From contig NZ_CP036498.1 of the NCBI RefSeq assembly GCF_018279705.1, positions 3,985,001-4,049,000 on the forward strand: a stretch of DNA of 64,000 nt, read 5' to 3'. Source of the stretch: Tardiphaga alba. GTDB lineage: Bacteria > Pseudomonadota > Alphaproteobacteria > Rhizobiales > Xanthobacteraceae. Under the pieces are notes generated by a model, which was not told the origin of the DNA, did no database searches, and worked only from the letters and a program-made list of their open reading frames with translations. Position numbers and translations under genes: made by a program. Shown piece after piece: positions 1-8,529 of the stretch (positions are counted from its first letter, which is position 1; each line of letters starts with the position of its first letter).

Positions 1-867
1 CTTGTCGCTCACCAGCTTCATGGTGATCACAGCGGCACGGTGCGTGATGGTGACGTCGGTCAGCTTGCTGGCTTGCACCCGGATATCGGAACGCACGACC
101 GAATTGGCGTCGCCGTAATTGGAGATCAGGTAGTAGGTGCCCTCTTGCAGCAGCACGACATCGCCCGCGGCGACGTTCGGCAACAATGCTGCGCGTTCGC
201 CACCGTCAAACTGGCTGCCCTTGTAGATGCTGAAAGAGATCTGGTTCGACGGGATCTTGCTGGTCCCGACACGCCCTTCGATACGCAGGCCGCCGGCAGG
301 CAGCACGAAGGACTCGCGGTCGGTGTCCGACTTGATGGTGACCGGCCTGACTGCGCTTACGAGGCCGAGAGCGACATGCACGACATAGTTGCCGGGCGGC
401 AGCACGATATTCGGCGTCGCCCCCCGGTCCTCGCGGATCATCTTGAAAGCCCCGGTCTCGTCGGGCCGGTCGGAATAGACACGCCAGATCAGCCCGCCAT
501 TCACCGGCGGCAGATCCTTGCCATAGCGCGCGCTGAGAGCCAGAGTACCCTGTACCGGGGCGGCCGGGCTGACCTGCACTGGCGATGACGCTGGCGGATT
601 CACATTGGCGACGGGCGGCTGCAACAACGGCGCGGGCAGCAATGGGGCGGTGGACGGGCCGGACGGCGGTGCCAGACTTATGGCCGGCCCCGACGGGACA
701 TCCGGAATCGCGGCGGGTGGAACCGGCGCCGGACGGTCGCTGAAAAACTGAGCCGAGGCCAAGCTCGAAGTCATGACGACCTGCATCACGGCAAGGCCGA
801 GCGTCAAAGCCAGCCGCCTGTTCCGGACGGATGTCTGCAAATCATGGCCCCGTGTGGTCATTGTCAT
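1..867 (-). CDS. Conserved secreted or membrane-anchored protein, cut off by the window edge
   Basis: An open frame of 289 codons runs from an ATG at 867 to base 1 without a stop, so the C-terminus lies outside the window. Residues about 17-38 form a hydrophobic signal or anchor segment ending near ASAQF. A Pro/Ala-rich linker follows to about residue 105. The rest is beta-rich, with short recurring units such as NIVLPPGNYVVHV and VVLLQEGTYYLISNYG that suggest carboxypeptidase-regulatory-like or Ig-like folds. The family is not recognised. A periplasmic location is inferred from the signal region. The gene is divergent from the patatin gene, sharing the 868-1114 intergenic region. Confidence 0.75.
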   Translation of the reverse strand, partial: MTMTTRGHDLQTSVRNRRLALTLGLAVMQVVMTSSLASAQFFSDRPAPVPPAAIPDVPSGPAISLAPPSGPSTAPLLPAPLLQPPVANVNPPASSPVQVSPAAPVQGTLALSARYGKDLPPVNGGLIWRVYSDRPDETGAFKMIREDRGATPNIVLPPGNYVVHVALGLVSAVRPVTIKSDTDRESFVLPAGGLRIEGRVGTSKIPSNQISFSIYKGSQFDGGERAALLPNVAAGDVVLLQEGTYYLISNYGDANSVVRSDIRVQASKLTDVTITHRAAVITMKLVSDK

Positions 868-1114
868 GCTTTTCAACGAAAACGCGGCAAATTCAAGCCT
901 TGACCGCTGTTAGCCCCCTGCTTTGGCAGCCCGGCGCCACCCGCGCCCCACCTTTCCGGGGGCTTTGAGCCCAGAGGTCGCCATCCAGTCACATTGGCCA
1001 CTTAAGCCCTGGATATATTGCGTAAATGATGATCCATCGTCCGTCTGGCATGAAGGCGTTGCTGCGCTTAGATTGGCCGGCAAGCGTGAAAGGTCTTCTG
1101 TGCTGGAGATATTG

Positions 1115-2164
1115 ATGGGGCGCGGCCAGAACGGCGCGAGTGGCCGTGAGAAACCCGGTCTGGGCAGTGTTCGACGCCCGGTCGTCGGCTTGGCTTTGGG
1201 CGGAGGCGCCGCCCGCGGTTTCGCACATATCGGCGTCCTGCGAACCCTGATTGCGAATGGCATCGTCCCGAATGTAGTCGTCGGCACTTCGATCGGCGCC
1301 GTGGTCGGTGGCTGTTATGCAGCCGGCTACCTGGATACCTTCGAGGAATGGGCCCGCAGCCTTCAGCCACGAAACATTTTCGGTTATCTCGACATTCGCC
1401 TGAATGGATCAGGCCTGATCGGCGGCAATAAGCTCGCCGCCCAGCTCGAGGCCTCGATCGGCAACCAGCTCATCGAAGACCTGCCGGTGAAATTCGCCAC
1501 CGTGGCGACGGAAGTGCGTACAGGCCACGAGATCTGGCTGACCCATGGCCGGGTCGTCGATGCCATGCGCGCGTCCTACGCCCTGCCCGGCATCTTCTCG
1601 CCAATTCTGGTCGGCGACCGCTGGCTGGTGGATGGCGCACTGGTCAATCCGGTTCCGGTCTCCGCCGCCCGCGCGCTGGGCGCGGAAATCGTCATCGCCG
1701 TCAATCTCAGCAATGACGTGTTCGGCCATTCGATCACCATCTTCGACCATGGCAGCAGCGCCGAACCGGTCGAGCCGGTGGCCGAACCGGAAGAGCCGGC
1801 CAAGCCGAAGCGCAGCTTCACCAGCTTCTTTTCGGCCGAGCGCACCGTGAAGCGCGAATTCTTCGGGAGCAGCGAGCGGCCCGGAATCTCGACCGTGATG
1901 ATCGACGCCTTCAACATCATGCAGGATCGTATCACCCGCGCCCGCCTCGCCGGCGATCCGCCGGACATGCATATCGCGCCGCGCGTGGGCCAATTCGGTC
2001 TGTTCGATTTCCATCGCGCCGACGACATGATCAAGCACGGCTCGCGCGCCACCGAACGCGCCATCGAAGGCATCCAGGAGGCCATCGAGATGCTGGTGCC
2101 GGAAGCGGCCAGATCTCCTGTGCCCGCTGTTGCGCAGAAGAAGGCCGCTTCGCAGGACCAGTAA
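1115..2164 (+). CDS. Patatin-like phospholipase (RssA/NTE family)
   Basis: The protein has the full patatin signature: oxyanion-hole loop GGGAARG (residues 29-35), nucleophile elbow GTSIGA with Ser59, and catalytic Asp173 in DGA. Patatin-like proteins use a Ser-Asp dyad to hydrolyse acyl esters of phospholipids. The start at 1115 is chosen because GGAG lies 6 bases upstream; an in-frame start at 923 is possible but would run through the likely promoter region. A charged, Pro/Glu-rich insertion (about residues 208-235) follows the core domain and looks lineage-specific. The length of 349 residues is normal for bacterial RssA-like proteins. The substrate is unknown. Confidence 0.9.
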   Translation: MGRGQNGASGREKPGLGSVRRPVVGLALGGGAARGFAHIGVLRTLIANGIVPNVVVGTSIGAVVGGCYAAGYLDTFEEWARSLQPRNIFGYLDIRLNGSGLIGGNKLAAQLEASIGNQLIEDLPVKFATVATEVRTGHEIWLTHGRVVDAMRASYALPGIFSPILVGDRWLVDGALVNPVPVSAARALGAEIVIAVNLSNDVFGHSITIFDHGSSAEPVEPVAEPEEPAKPKRSFTSFFSAERTVKREFFGSSERPGISTVMIDAFNIMQDRITRARLAGDPPDMHIAPRVGQFGLFDFHRADDMIKHGSRATERAIEGIQEAIEMLVPEAARSPVPAVAQKKAASQDQ

Positions 2165-2180
2165 TGCAGATCGCGATGGC

Positions 2181-2609
2181 TTAAGCCGTCCCGATATATT
2201 CCTTCAGCGCTTCCTGCTCGTTCTCATATTCGCTGACGCGCGACTTCACGACGTCGCCGATCGAGATCAGGCCGACCACGCGACCGTCGTCGAGCACCGG
2301 CAGGTGCCTGAATTTGCCGTTGGTCATGCGCTCCATGATCCAGCCCACCGTGTCGGACGGCGAACAGGTCACGACCTTGCGCGTCATGACGGCACCGACA
2401 TCCTCATCCAGCGCGCTGGCGCCGCGTTCGGCGATCACGCGCACGATGTCGCGCTCCGAAATAATGCCGTCGATCTGCTGCTTGGTCATCACCAGCACAA
2501 CACCGATCTTTCGTTCGGCAAGCAATTTCACCACCGACGATACCTTGTCGCCCGGTGCGACGCTTTCCACGTGATGGCCCTTGCCGTCGAGAATTGCACT
2601 AACCAGCAT
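2181..2609 (-). CDS. CBS domain pair protein
   Basis: The 142-residue protein is essentially two tandem CBS motifs (about residues 8-62 and 73-130), each with the GII/LISxxDIV-type end (IDGIISERDIVRVI, VVGLISIGDVVKSR). CBS pairs bind adenosine nucleotides and act as energy or ligand sensors. There is no attached effector domain, so it probably works as a stand-alone regulatory module. It ends 17 bp from the convergent patatin gene. The target is not deducible from the neighbours. Confidence 0.88.
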   Translation of the reverse strand: MLVSAILDGKGHHVESVAPGDKVSSVVKLLAERKIGVVLVMTKQQIDGIISERDIVRVIAERGASALDEDVGAVMTRKVVTCSPSDTVGWIMERMTNGKFRHLPVLDDGRVVGLISIGDVVKSRVSEYENEQEALKEYIGTA

Positions 2610-2842
2610 TTTGTCGCCTCCTCACTGACCTGGCCCCTGCGATGAGCGCGGTCGTTCCTTCTTGTTCCAAACAAGCGGATACGGAGGCGAAGCCCGATGG
2701 TCTTGAGGTATGGGTGATCGAGCCTAACCACCGCTCACGCAGAACGGATTCGGCCTCGAGAGCCGAACCTGCCGGCGTGAGTCACCTGTCTGATTTGTAA
2801 TGATGGGGATGTGCACTGCACCCGCAAGATGCGAGCACGTTC

Positions 2843-3730
2843 TCAGCGCAAGTCCGGCATGTCCGAAGAGGATGGCTCGGAATGCGTGCGCTGCGCCCGC
2901 GGAATCGGGTCGAACAGCGAAAACAGCAGCAGTCCAGCAGCAAAACCACCAATATGCGCCTGCCAGGCTACCGTCGCGCCTTCGCTGCCCACAGCGATCG
3001 AGCCCATGCCAAAGATAATATTGACGCCGAACCATACCGCGAGAAAACCGATCACCCGCGTATCGCGCAATGCGCGGAACAATGGTTGGGCCGGCACGCG
3101 GGCCGCTTCGTCGGCATCTCCGCGATTGAAAGACAGGAAACTGCCGCGCACGAAAGCAAAGCGGATCGCCGCTGCCATCGCGCCGGAAACCGAAGCAGAA
3201 GCACCAATCATCGGAGCGAGTTCGTGCGCATGGGTGACGAGATGCGCAGCAGCCCCACCGATCGCTGTCACCGCCATGAACAGGAAGAAACGCACCGCAC
3301 CGAAGCGGCGCGCCAGCGCGCTGCCGAAGGGCAGCAGCCATAGAATATTGAAGCCGATATGGCTGAGATTGGCGTGCAGCAGCGAGTAAGTGACGAAGGT
3401 CCAGATCTCGGCACCCGTCCCGCCCGGGAACGGCATCGACAGCAGCGTCTGGTCGTAGCGCTTCGGGATGAAGCCGAACAGCTCGATTGTCCAGTATTCC
3501 AGGTCCACCGGCAGCAGCACGCGGATCAGATGAATGACCGCAAGCAGCCCGATATAGGCCGTCAGCGCGCCCGGCAGGGTCAATAGTGGTTCGCGCGGGG
3601 GATTTTCCGAAGGGTCCAAGGCGGCACGGTCTGTAACGGCTCTGGCGAGCGATGCCTCCAGATAGGCGGGTTTGGTGCCGCGATGCAAGATGGGTCCGCG
3701 AAGCGTCGAAGCGCGTACCACGAGCGCCAA
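2843..3730 (-). CDS. Rhomboid family intramembrane serine protease
   Basis: Several hydrophobic helices and the rhomboid hallmarks are present: the LLHANLSHIGFN loop/helix, the GxSx nucleophile in GASASVSG (Ser178) and the helix-6 His259 in AHIGGF. The family cleaves transmembrane substrates within the membrane using a Ser-His dyad. A soluble N-terminal extension of about 50 residues precedes the first helix. The start is uncertain: the longest frame begins with TTG at 3730, and a GTG a few codons in is equally possible. The C-terminal tail is short and charged. The substrate is unknown. Confidence 0.85.
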   Translation of the reverse strand: MALVVRASTLRGPILHRGTKPAYLEASLARAVTDRAALDPSENPPREPLLTLPGALTAYIGLLAVIHLIRVLLPVDLEYWTIELFGFIPKRYDQTLLSMPFPGGTGAEIWTFVTYSLLHANLSHIGFNILWLLPFGSALARRFGAVRFFLFMAVTAIGGAAAHLVTHAHELAPMIGASASVSGAMAAAIRFAFVRGSFLSFNRGDADEAARVPAQPLFRALRDTRVIGFLAVWFGVNIIFGMGSIAVGSEGATVAWQAHIGGFAAGLLLFSLFDPIPRAQRTHSEPSSSDMPDLR

Positions 3731-3777
3731 CCGTTGTCATGTTGACGACCGCAAACTGTATCTTATAAAATACAACC

Positions 3778-4095
3778 ATGCTGCAAGTGATCCGAACGGA
3801 GCGCTACGCATCCTGGGCTCGGTCTCTTCGAGACGACCGTGCGGCAGCTAAAATCGCCATTCGCGTGGACCGTCTCGCTCACGGCAATGCTGGCGACGTC
3901 AAACCAGTCGGCGGCGGCGTCAGCGAGATGAGGATCGACTATGGGCCTGGCTACCGGGTCTATTTCGCGCGCCGCGGCAACACACTGATCCTCCTGTTAT
4001 GTGGAGGAACGAAGAAATCGCAAACGGCAGACGTGGAAGACGCGAAGAGACTTCTTGCAGATTGGAAGACCGATGACCAAGACCGCTCCATATGA
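3778..4095 (+). CDS. RelE/HigB-type toxin (Gp49-like)
   Basis: The 105-residue protein has the pattern of the addiction-module killer (HigB/Gp49-like) family: ERYASWARSLRD, then GDVKPVGGGVSEMRIDYGPGYRVYF and ILLLCGGTKKSQ near the C-terminus. Relatives are ribosome-dependent mRNA interferases or RelE-fold toxins. The antitoxin gene starts 23 bp before this gene ends, which is the standard toxin-first order of this subtype. It starts 47 bp from the divergent rhomboid gene. Activity is inferred from family membership only. Confidence 0.85.
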   Translation: MLQVIRTERYASWARSLRDDRAAAKIAIRVDRLAHGNAGDVKPVGGGVSEMRIDYGPGYRVYFARRGNTLILLLCGGTKKSQTADVEDAKRLLADWKTDDQDRSI

Positions 4096-4402
4096 CTCTG
4101 CGGAATTCCTGAAAACGCCGGAAGCCATTGAGTTTTACATGGCCGAGGCACTGGAGACCGGCGATCCCGCATTGATTGTTCATGCCCTTGGTGTTGTCGC
4201 ACGTGCCAAAAGCATGTCCGGCATCGCAAACAAGACCGGCCTTGCGAGGGAGAACCTTTACAAGGCTCTGTCTGCCAGCGGGCGCCCGGAATTTGCGACC
4301 GTCATGCGCGTACTCAACGCGCTCGATCTGAAATTGACGCTCCAGCCGAAAGCCGGCCAGACTGCGAAAGGCGCTGGCCAAAAAAAGGCCCCAGCGCCTT
4401 GA
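4073..4402 (+). CDS. HigA-type antitoxin (addiction module antidote)
   Basis: The 109-residue protein overlaps the toxin gene by 23 bp. It has the antidote-family N-terminus (SAEFLKTPEAIEFYMAEAL) and a helix-turn-helix of the XRE kind (ARAKSMSGIANKTGLARENLYKALS). The family binds the cognate toxin and represses the operon promoter. The ATG at 4073 is preferred over an in-frame 4001 start because the homologous N-terminus begins there. The tail is Lys/Ala-rich. A self-complementary sequence covers the end of the gene. Confidence 0.85.
   Translation: MTKTAPYDSAEFLKTPEAIEFYMAEALETGDPALIVHALGVVARAKSMSGIANKTGLARENLYKALSASGRPEFATVMRVLNALDLKLTLQPKAGQTAKGAGQKKAPAP
4368..4400. terminator. Stem-loop at the end of the antitoxin gene
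   Basis: The arms AAGGCGCTGG and CCAGCGCCTT can pair, with an extra CC/GG step and an A7 tract in the loop. There is no T-run on either side, so termination is not certain. It sits between two convergent genes (antitoxin and PepSY). Confidence 0.4.
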
Positions 4403-4415
4403 GGCATTCGCGGGC

Positions 4416-4714
4416 TTAATCGGCTTTCCGCTTACCCGCCCGCCAATCGGCCGGTTTGACGATCTCACCGGATACGGGATCGATCCGAATTTCGACCTCG
4501 GCGCCATGGCTGTCGAAGCCTTCGACTTCCCAGCATCCTTTGCTGCGCTTGGCCTTCTTGACCGCATAGCCCAGCGTTTCGGCTTTCTCGATGGCCTTCT
4601 CGATCGGCATGCCCTGCCCGGCAGCTTCGGACTTGCAGACGATGTCATCGGCATGTGCGCCCCCGCGGCCAAAACAAGCGACGCGGCGATCAGGGCAATG
4701 GCTGGGTATTTCAT
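4416..4714 (-). pseudogene. Secreted PepSY-domain protein, split by a -1 shift in a G-run
   Basis: Translation from the ATG at 4714 gives a perfect signal peptide start (MKYPAIALIAASLVLAAG), then goes out of frame at a run of five G (minus strand) near 4660-4664. Adding one G restores AHADDIVCKSEAAGQGMPIEKA and the complete PepSY domain that remains open to 4416. PepSY domains are small periplasmic regulators, often beside two-component systems, as here. The mature frame is intact, so the break is either a sequencing error, recent damage or tract-length variation. An internal ATG at 4610 would give a protein without export signal. Confidence 0.75.
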
Positions 4715-4772
4715 GGTTCTTTCTCCAAATCGATGAATGACCCGGCTGATGCCATATCGTCGCCGCCGCTTT

Positions 4773-4791
4773 CCTGACACCGCCTGTCAGG
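4773..4791. promoter_or_regulatory. Inverted repeat CCTGACA-N5-TGTCAGG, candidate operator
   Basis: A perfect 7-bp inverted repeat with a 5-base spacer lies between the divergent PepSY gene (start 4714) and the operon that begins at 4849. The position fits an operator read in both directions, perhaps by the OmpR-type regulator encoded at 5488. That assignment is inferred from position. Confidence 0.45.
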
Positions 4792-4848
4792 GAGCCGTCA
4801 GCGAGGCTTCGCTAGGTTCGGGACAGCTCAACCGACCGGAGATGCCCC

Positions 4849-5103
4849 ATGATGCCCGCCATGTTCCTGCTCGCCGTTACGCTGCCTCTGATGGCAGCGG
4901 TCGAATTGCACCTCGACACATTCGTGATCCTGATGATTCTGGTCTGTGCCGTGGCCGGCTTGACGGCACCGGCAGGCGGAGGCCACGCTGCAATGAGGAC
5001 ACGCCGGCCGATGGACGCGCCGAACGATCCTGCCAACGAGACCGATGACAAGCCACTCAACAAGCCGGCACCGCGCATGCGTGAATCCGCCCTCGCTGGA
5101 TGA
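4849..5103 (+). CDS. Small membrane protein, first gene of the PepSY two-component operon
   Basis: The 84-residue frame has high-GC3 codons typical of the neighbours and a GGAG motif just upstream. Residues 3-44 are hydrophobic (one or two membrane helices) and the C-terminal half is Pro/Asp-rich and polar. The family is not recognised. Its stop overlaps a possible ATG (TGAATG) of the next gene, which argues that it is translated within the operon. Confidence 0.5.
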   Translation: MMPAMFLLAVTLPLMAAVELHLDTFVILMILVCAVAGLTAPAGGGHAAMRTRRPMDAPNDPANETDDKPLNKPAPRMRESALAG

Positions 5104-5133
5104 ATGGCCAGACACCAAAACCCGGAGCTCGCG

Positions 5134-5484
5134 ATGATCATCCGCGCCAGCGCAATCACCCGCACCGCGATGCTGATCGGCATCTTGCTGACTGCTCTGG
5201 TCGTCGGCAGCGCCGCGACGCATGTGGCGGTTGCCAAGGATGACAAGTCCGAATGCAAGCGCTCGCAAGACTGTGCCCTGCAGGCGCTCAATAGCGGGGA
5301 TATTCGTCCGTTGACAGAAGTGCTGGCCGTGGCTCGTGACAAGCTGCCTGGCGAGGTCATCAAGGTCGAGCTTGATCGCGACGATGGAGTTTGGGTCTAT
5401 GAGATCAAGGTGCTCACGGCATCCGGCAAACGGCGCGAGATCGAGATCAATGCGCAGACCCTCGCGGTCATCAAGATCGACTGA
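5134..5484 (+). CDS. Periplasmic PepSY-domain protein
   Basis: The ATG at 5134 has a GGAG ribosome site and gives a clean signal segment (residues about 8-32, ending VAVAKDD). The mature part is a PepSY domain: ALNSGDIRPLTEVLAVARDK, then GEVIKVELDRDDGVWVYEIKVL and the final strand LAVIKID. It contains two Cys near the mature N-terminus (ECKRSQDC). It lies 3 bp before the response regulator, so it is probably a co-expressed sensor accessory or a target of the kinase. A longer start at 5104 is possible. Confidence 0.85.
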   Translation: MIIRASAITRTAMLIGILLTALVVGSAATHVAVAKDDKSECKRSQDCALQALNSGDIRPLTEVLAVARDKLPGEVIKVELDRDDGVWVYEIKVLTASGKRREIEINAQTLAVIKID

Positions 5485-5487
5485 CGC

Positions 5488-6153
5488 ATGCGCATTCTGG
5501 TGGTAGAGGACGAACCGCGGATCGCCGCAGATATCCGCAGCGGACTAGAAGCTGCGAACTATGCCGTGGAAACAGTCGTCGATGGCAACGAGGCCTGGTT
5601 CAAGGGCGAGACCGAAGACTATGACGCCATCGTGCTCGATCTCGGCCTGCCCCGCCTCGATGGCCTCACGGTGCTGCGGCGCCTCCGCGAAGCCGGCATC
5701 GCGACGCCGGTTCTGGTGCTGACCGCACGCGACGGCTGGCGCGACAAGGTGGAAGGCATTGATGCCGGTGCCGATGACTATCTGGCAAAGCCGTTCCAGA
5801 TGGAGGAGCTGCTGGCCCGCCTGCGCGCGATTACACGACGCGCCGCTGGACAGGCGTCAGCACTGATCAAGGCCGGCCCGCTCGAACTCGATACCCGCTC
5901 GCAGACCGCCACCATTGATGGCCGCTCGCTTGCGCTGACGGCCATGGAATATCGCCTGCTTGCTTATCTGCTTCTGCATCGCGGGCGCACGATGTCGCAG
6001 GGCGAATTGCTCGAACATATCCATTCCGGCGATGCCGACCGCGACATCAACGCCGTCGAGGCCATCGTCGCACGTTTGCGCAAGAAGCTCGGATTTCCGC
6101 TGATCGAGACCCATCGCGGCCGCGGCTACTGCATTCCGGCGGCGCCATCGTGA
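5488..6153 (+). CDS. OmpR/PhoP-family response regulator
   Basis: The receiver domain has the acid pair Glu7/Asp8, phospho-acceptor Asp51 (VLDLGLP), Thr79 and Lys101 (KPF). It is followed by a winged-helix DNA-binding domain (SLALTAMEYRLLAYLLLHRG through VEAIVARLRKKLG). The 221-residue length is standard. The stop overlaps the kinase start by 4 bp, so the two are translationally coupled. The layout (PepSY, regulator, PhoQ-like kinase) suggests a cation or envelope sensing system. The ligand is not shown by sequence. Confidence 0.95.
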   Translation: MRILVVEDEPRIAADIRSGLEAANYAVETVVDGNEAWFKGETEDYDAIVLDLGLPRLDGLTVLRRLREAGIATPVLVLTARDGWRDKVEGIDAGADDYLAKPFQMEELLARLRAITRRAAGQASALIKAGPLELDTRSQTATIDGRSLALTAMEYRLLAYLLLHRGRTMSQGELLEHIHSGDADRDINAVEAIVARLRKKLGFPLIETHRGRGYCIPAAPS

Positions 6154-7481
6154 ATACGCGTTCGCTCTCGTTCCGGCTCAGTTGTGCAGCGGCGCTGGCC
6201 ATCGCCATCGCGCTCGGTCTCGCTGCGTTCGGCCTGAAGACCATCTTCAATCAGGAAATCGAGCGCCGTGCTGCGGCCGAACTCGGCCAGATCGTCGTCT
6301 CGATTGCGGCTCAGGTGAAGGTGGATGCGAGCGGCGCGCCCTCGCTCGAGACGCCGCTGTCCGATCCGCGCTTTGAGACGCCGTATAGTGGGCTGTATTG
6401 GCAGATCAGTCATGCCGACAATAGCGCGCGATCCCGCTCACTGTGGGACTTCTCGCTCACCGTACCGCATGACCAGCACGGTGACGCACGCTGGACGACC
6501 AATCTCGTCGGTCCCGACCGCGCAAAACTGCTGGCCGTCGTTCAAACGATTGCTGTCACGACTGCGTCGGGATCGGATGCGCGCCTGCAGATCGTCGCTG
6601 CATTGGACAGGTCGGATCTCGCAGCGTCCCAGCAATATCTGTTCAGATTGCTGGTGCTGTCGCTGAGCGCTCTCGGCATCATTCTCGTCATCGCGATGTC
6701 GATCTTCATCCGCCTCGCACTGCGCCCATTCGATGAATTGGGACGCGGGCTGCGGCGCATTCACGCCGGTAGCAGTCGTACGCTCGGCGGCGGCTTCCCG
6801 GACGAAGTGCAGCCGGTGGTCAACGATCTCAATCGCCTGATCGCATTTCAGGATGCAGCGCTGGAGCGAGCCAAAACCCATGCCGCGGATCTCGCCCATG
6901 GATTAAAGACGCCGCTGGCTGTTCTCGGAGCAGTCGCCCGACAAGCACGGCAAGATGATCGGAACGACATCGCCGATCCCATCGACGAGCAGACCTTGCT
7001 GATGAGCAAGCAGGTCGATCGCGTCCTTGCGCGCGCACGCGCTGGTGTCTCGGCCGCACTGAGCCGCGGCGCCATTCCCATAGCACCCGTCGCCGACAAG
7101 ATCGTCCGTGCGCTGCGGCGATTGCCTGACGATCGCGGGCTGCAATGGGACTGCGATATCGCAGCCGATGCCAGCTTTCACGGCGATGACGGCGATCTCA
7201 CCGAGATGCTGGCCAACTTGCTGGACAATGCGCGCAAATGGGCCACGACGCGCGTGTGTCTCATTGTGACGCAGAGCGACGGGGAAACCGTGTTGCGCGT
7301 CGAGGATGACGGCCCCGGCCTGCAGACCGAACAGATGCAGTCGATCGGGCGCGGTCAACGCTGGGACGAGACCCTGCCCGGTACCGGCTTCGGGCTCGCC
7401 ATCACACGCGATCTCGCCGAGGCCTATCGGGGCGGATCGAGCTGGAGAGCTCAAAGCTTGGCGGGCTCAGCGTCGCCGTAA
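6150..7481 (+). CDS. PhoQ-like sensor histidine kinase with a frame-shifted C-terminus
   Basis: Two membrane helices (about residues 8-29 and 165-188) flank a periplasmic sensor region. They are followed by HAMP, an H-box of the HGLKTP type (His250), an N-box (NLLDN, Asn356/Asn360), G1 DDGPG and G2 GTGFG. The last 20 residues are out of family. Adding one G in the run at about 7429-7432 would give RIELESSKLGGLSVAVILP, the normal end of an ATPase domain, with a stop at 7499-7501. The catalytic core is intact in the sequence as given, so the kinase may still work. See the findings on G-run losses. Confidence 0.9.
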   Translation: MNTRSLSFRLSCAAALAIAIALGLAAFGLKTIFNQEIERRAAAELGQIVVSIAAQVKVDASGAPSLETPLSDPRFETPYSGLYWQISHADNSARSRSLWDFSLTVPHDQHGDARWTTNLVGPDRAKLLAVVQTIAVTTASGSDARLQIVAALDRSDLAASQQYLFRLLVLSLSALGIILVIAMSIFIRLALRPFDELGRGLRRIHAGSSRTLGGGFPDEVQPVVNDLNRLIAFQDAALERAKTHAADLAHGLKTPLAVLGAVARQARQDDRNDIADPIDEQTLLMSKQVDRVLARARAGVSAALSRGAIPIAPVADKIVRALRRLPDDRGLQWDCDIAADASFHGDDGDLTEMLANLLDNARKWATTRVCLIVTQSDGETVLRVEDDGPGLQTEQMQSIGRGQRWDETLPGTGFGLAITRDLAEAYRGGSSWRAQSLAGSASP

Positions 7482-7522
7482 TCCTGCCAAGGCCGGCCTG
7501 AGGACCACCCGGCAAAGAAAAA

Positions 7523-7549
7523 GGGAGAGCCTCTGAGAAAGGCTCTCCC
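7523..7549. terminator. Stem-loop after the two-component operon
   Basis: GGGAGAGCC and GGCTCTCCC form a perfect 9-bp stem with a 9-base loop. The A-rich tract lies on the left side, so the T-run exists only on the minus strand. It may end the kinase transcript from the left, or stop transcription arriving from the right. Confidence 0.6.
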
Positions 7550-7911
7550 TGGCCTGATCGATCTTCTCGCGCCGGGCGACGTGTATCGACCATATGGCCG
7601 ACATCCCCACCCCTCCCCGCGCGGTGACCGTCTTGTTTGACGACAACCCTGTGTATCGAAGCGCGCGAAGCGAACCGCTGGAGACAGCCCGCTCCGCTCT
7701 GGAGTGCGAGAAGAATACCTGTTGTCCCCGCGATCTCAAGAACATGGTAAAAATAACCTTAACGACGGAAAGCCAAAGCGACTCAGTGGAAAACGACGTT
7801 TCGGCATGGACGCTGCAATGACCGGTCTGCACAACATGTAGCGGTCGGACATGGATGGATTCGGGACAGACTTGTCCCTGTCGCCAGCTGACCGGGTCAG
7901 GATCAGCGCGC
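7550..7911. other. Intergenic region, no convincing gene
   Basis: About 360 bases follow the stem-loop. Open frames exist on both strands, but they have poor codon use and no recognisable family. The stretch presumably carries the promoter of the PAS gene at 7912. I see no repeat or RNA gene. Confidence 0.5.
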
Positions 7912-8469
7912 ATGAAACATCCATCGAGCCGGAAGTTCTTCGCCTATTGGGACGAAAAACGCGGTTTTGCGCGTGCGCCCGATCGCAGCGAGATCGAACC
8001 CGGCCCGGTTCGGGAACTGCTCGGCGACATTTTCGTGCTCGGTTATGACAAGCCGGCAGGCTTCCCGTTCCGGGTCGCCGGTACCAGAGTTTGCGCCATG
8101 TTCGGCCGCGACTTGAAGAGCGAGTCGTTCCCGCAGCTGTTCGGCGCTGCCGGTCGGAGCGACATCGAGGAGATGGTTACGGTCGTTTCCGAGGAGCTTT
8201 TGGTGGCCGTCGCCGGCGTGACCGCGCATACCGAAACCGGCGACAAGGCCCATCTCGAAATGATGCTGCTGCCTTTCGCCGCGCGGGCCCATACGCCGAT
8301 CAGCCTGACCGGGCTGCTGGCGTCCATGACGCCGGTGATCGGCCGGCTCGGACCGCTTGAAATGACGTCTTTCCGGTATCTCGCCCATCAGCCGCAGCGC
8401 TTCGCGCCGCGTATTTTGCGCAAGCTGCAGGCGGCGCGCGGCCTGATGGTCTATGAAGGCCTGAGCTAA
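7912..8469 (+). CDS. PAS domain protein (PF07310-like, PAS_5)
   Basis: The 185-residue protein matches the compact alphaproteobacterial PAS_5 architecture: FFAYWDEKRG and RSEIEPGPVRELLGDIFVL at the N-terminus, then FPFRVAGTRVCAMFGRDLKS, and a C-terminal PQRFAPRILRKLQAARGLMVYEGL. These proteins are often encoded near PilZ proteins, as here. The start at 7912 follows an AGGA motif and matches the family N-terminus. Its signalling role is unknown. Confidence 0.85.
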   Translation: MKHPSSRKFFAYWDEKRGFARAPDRSEIEPGPVRELLGDIFVLGYDKPAGFPFRVAGTRVCAMFGRDLKSESFPQLFGAAGRSDIEEMVTVVSEELLVAVAGVTAHTETGDKAHLEMMLLPFAARAHTPISLTGLLASMTPVIGRLGPLEMTSFRYLAHQPQRFAPRILRKLQAARGLMVYEGLS

Positions 8470-8529
8470 GCTCCCCCTGGCTGCCAGGCTTGAGAGCCAC
8501 GCGACGTGGTTGCGCCGAAACGGTATTTG

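Noticed and set aside
40..588. Plus-strand frame of 182 codons at the left end
   Set aside because: The minus strand has a continuous frame with a signal peptide across the same bases; the plus frame is its shadow.
7467..7913. Minus-strand frame of 148 codons in the 7550-7911 gap
   Set aside because: It covers the stem-loop and the end of the kinase gene, has poor codon use and no family-like features.
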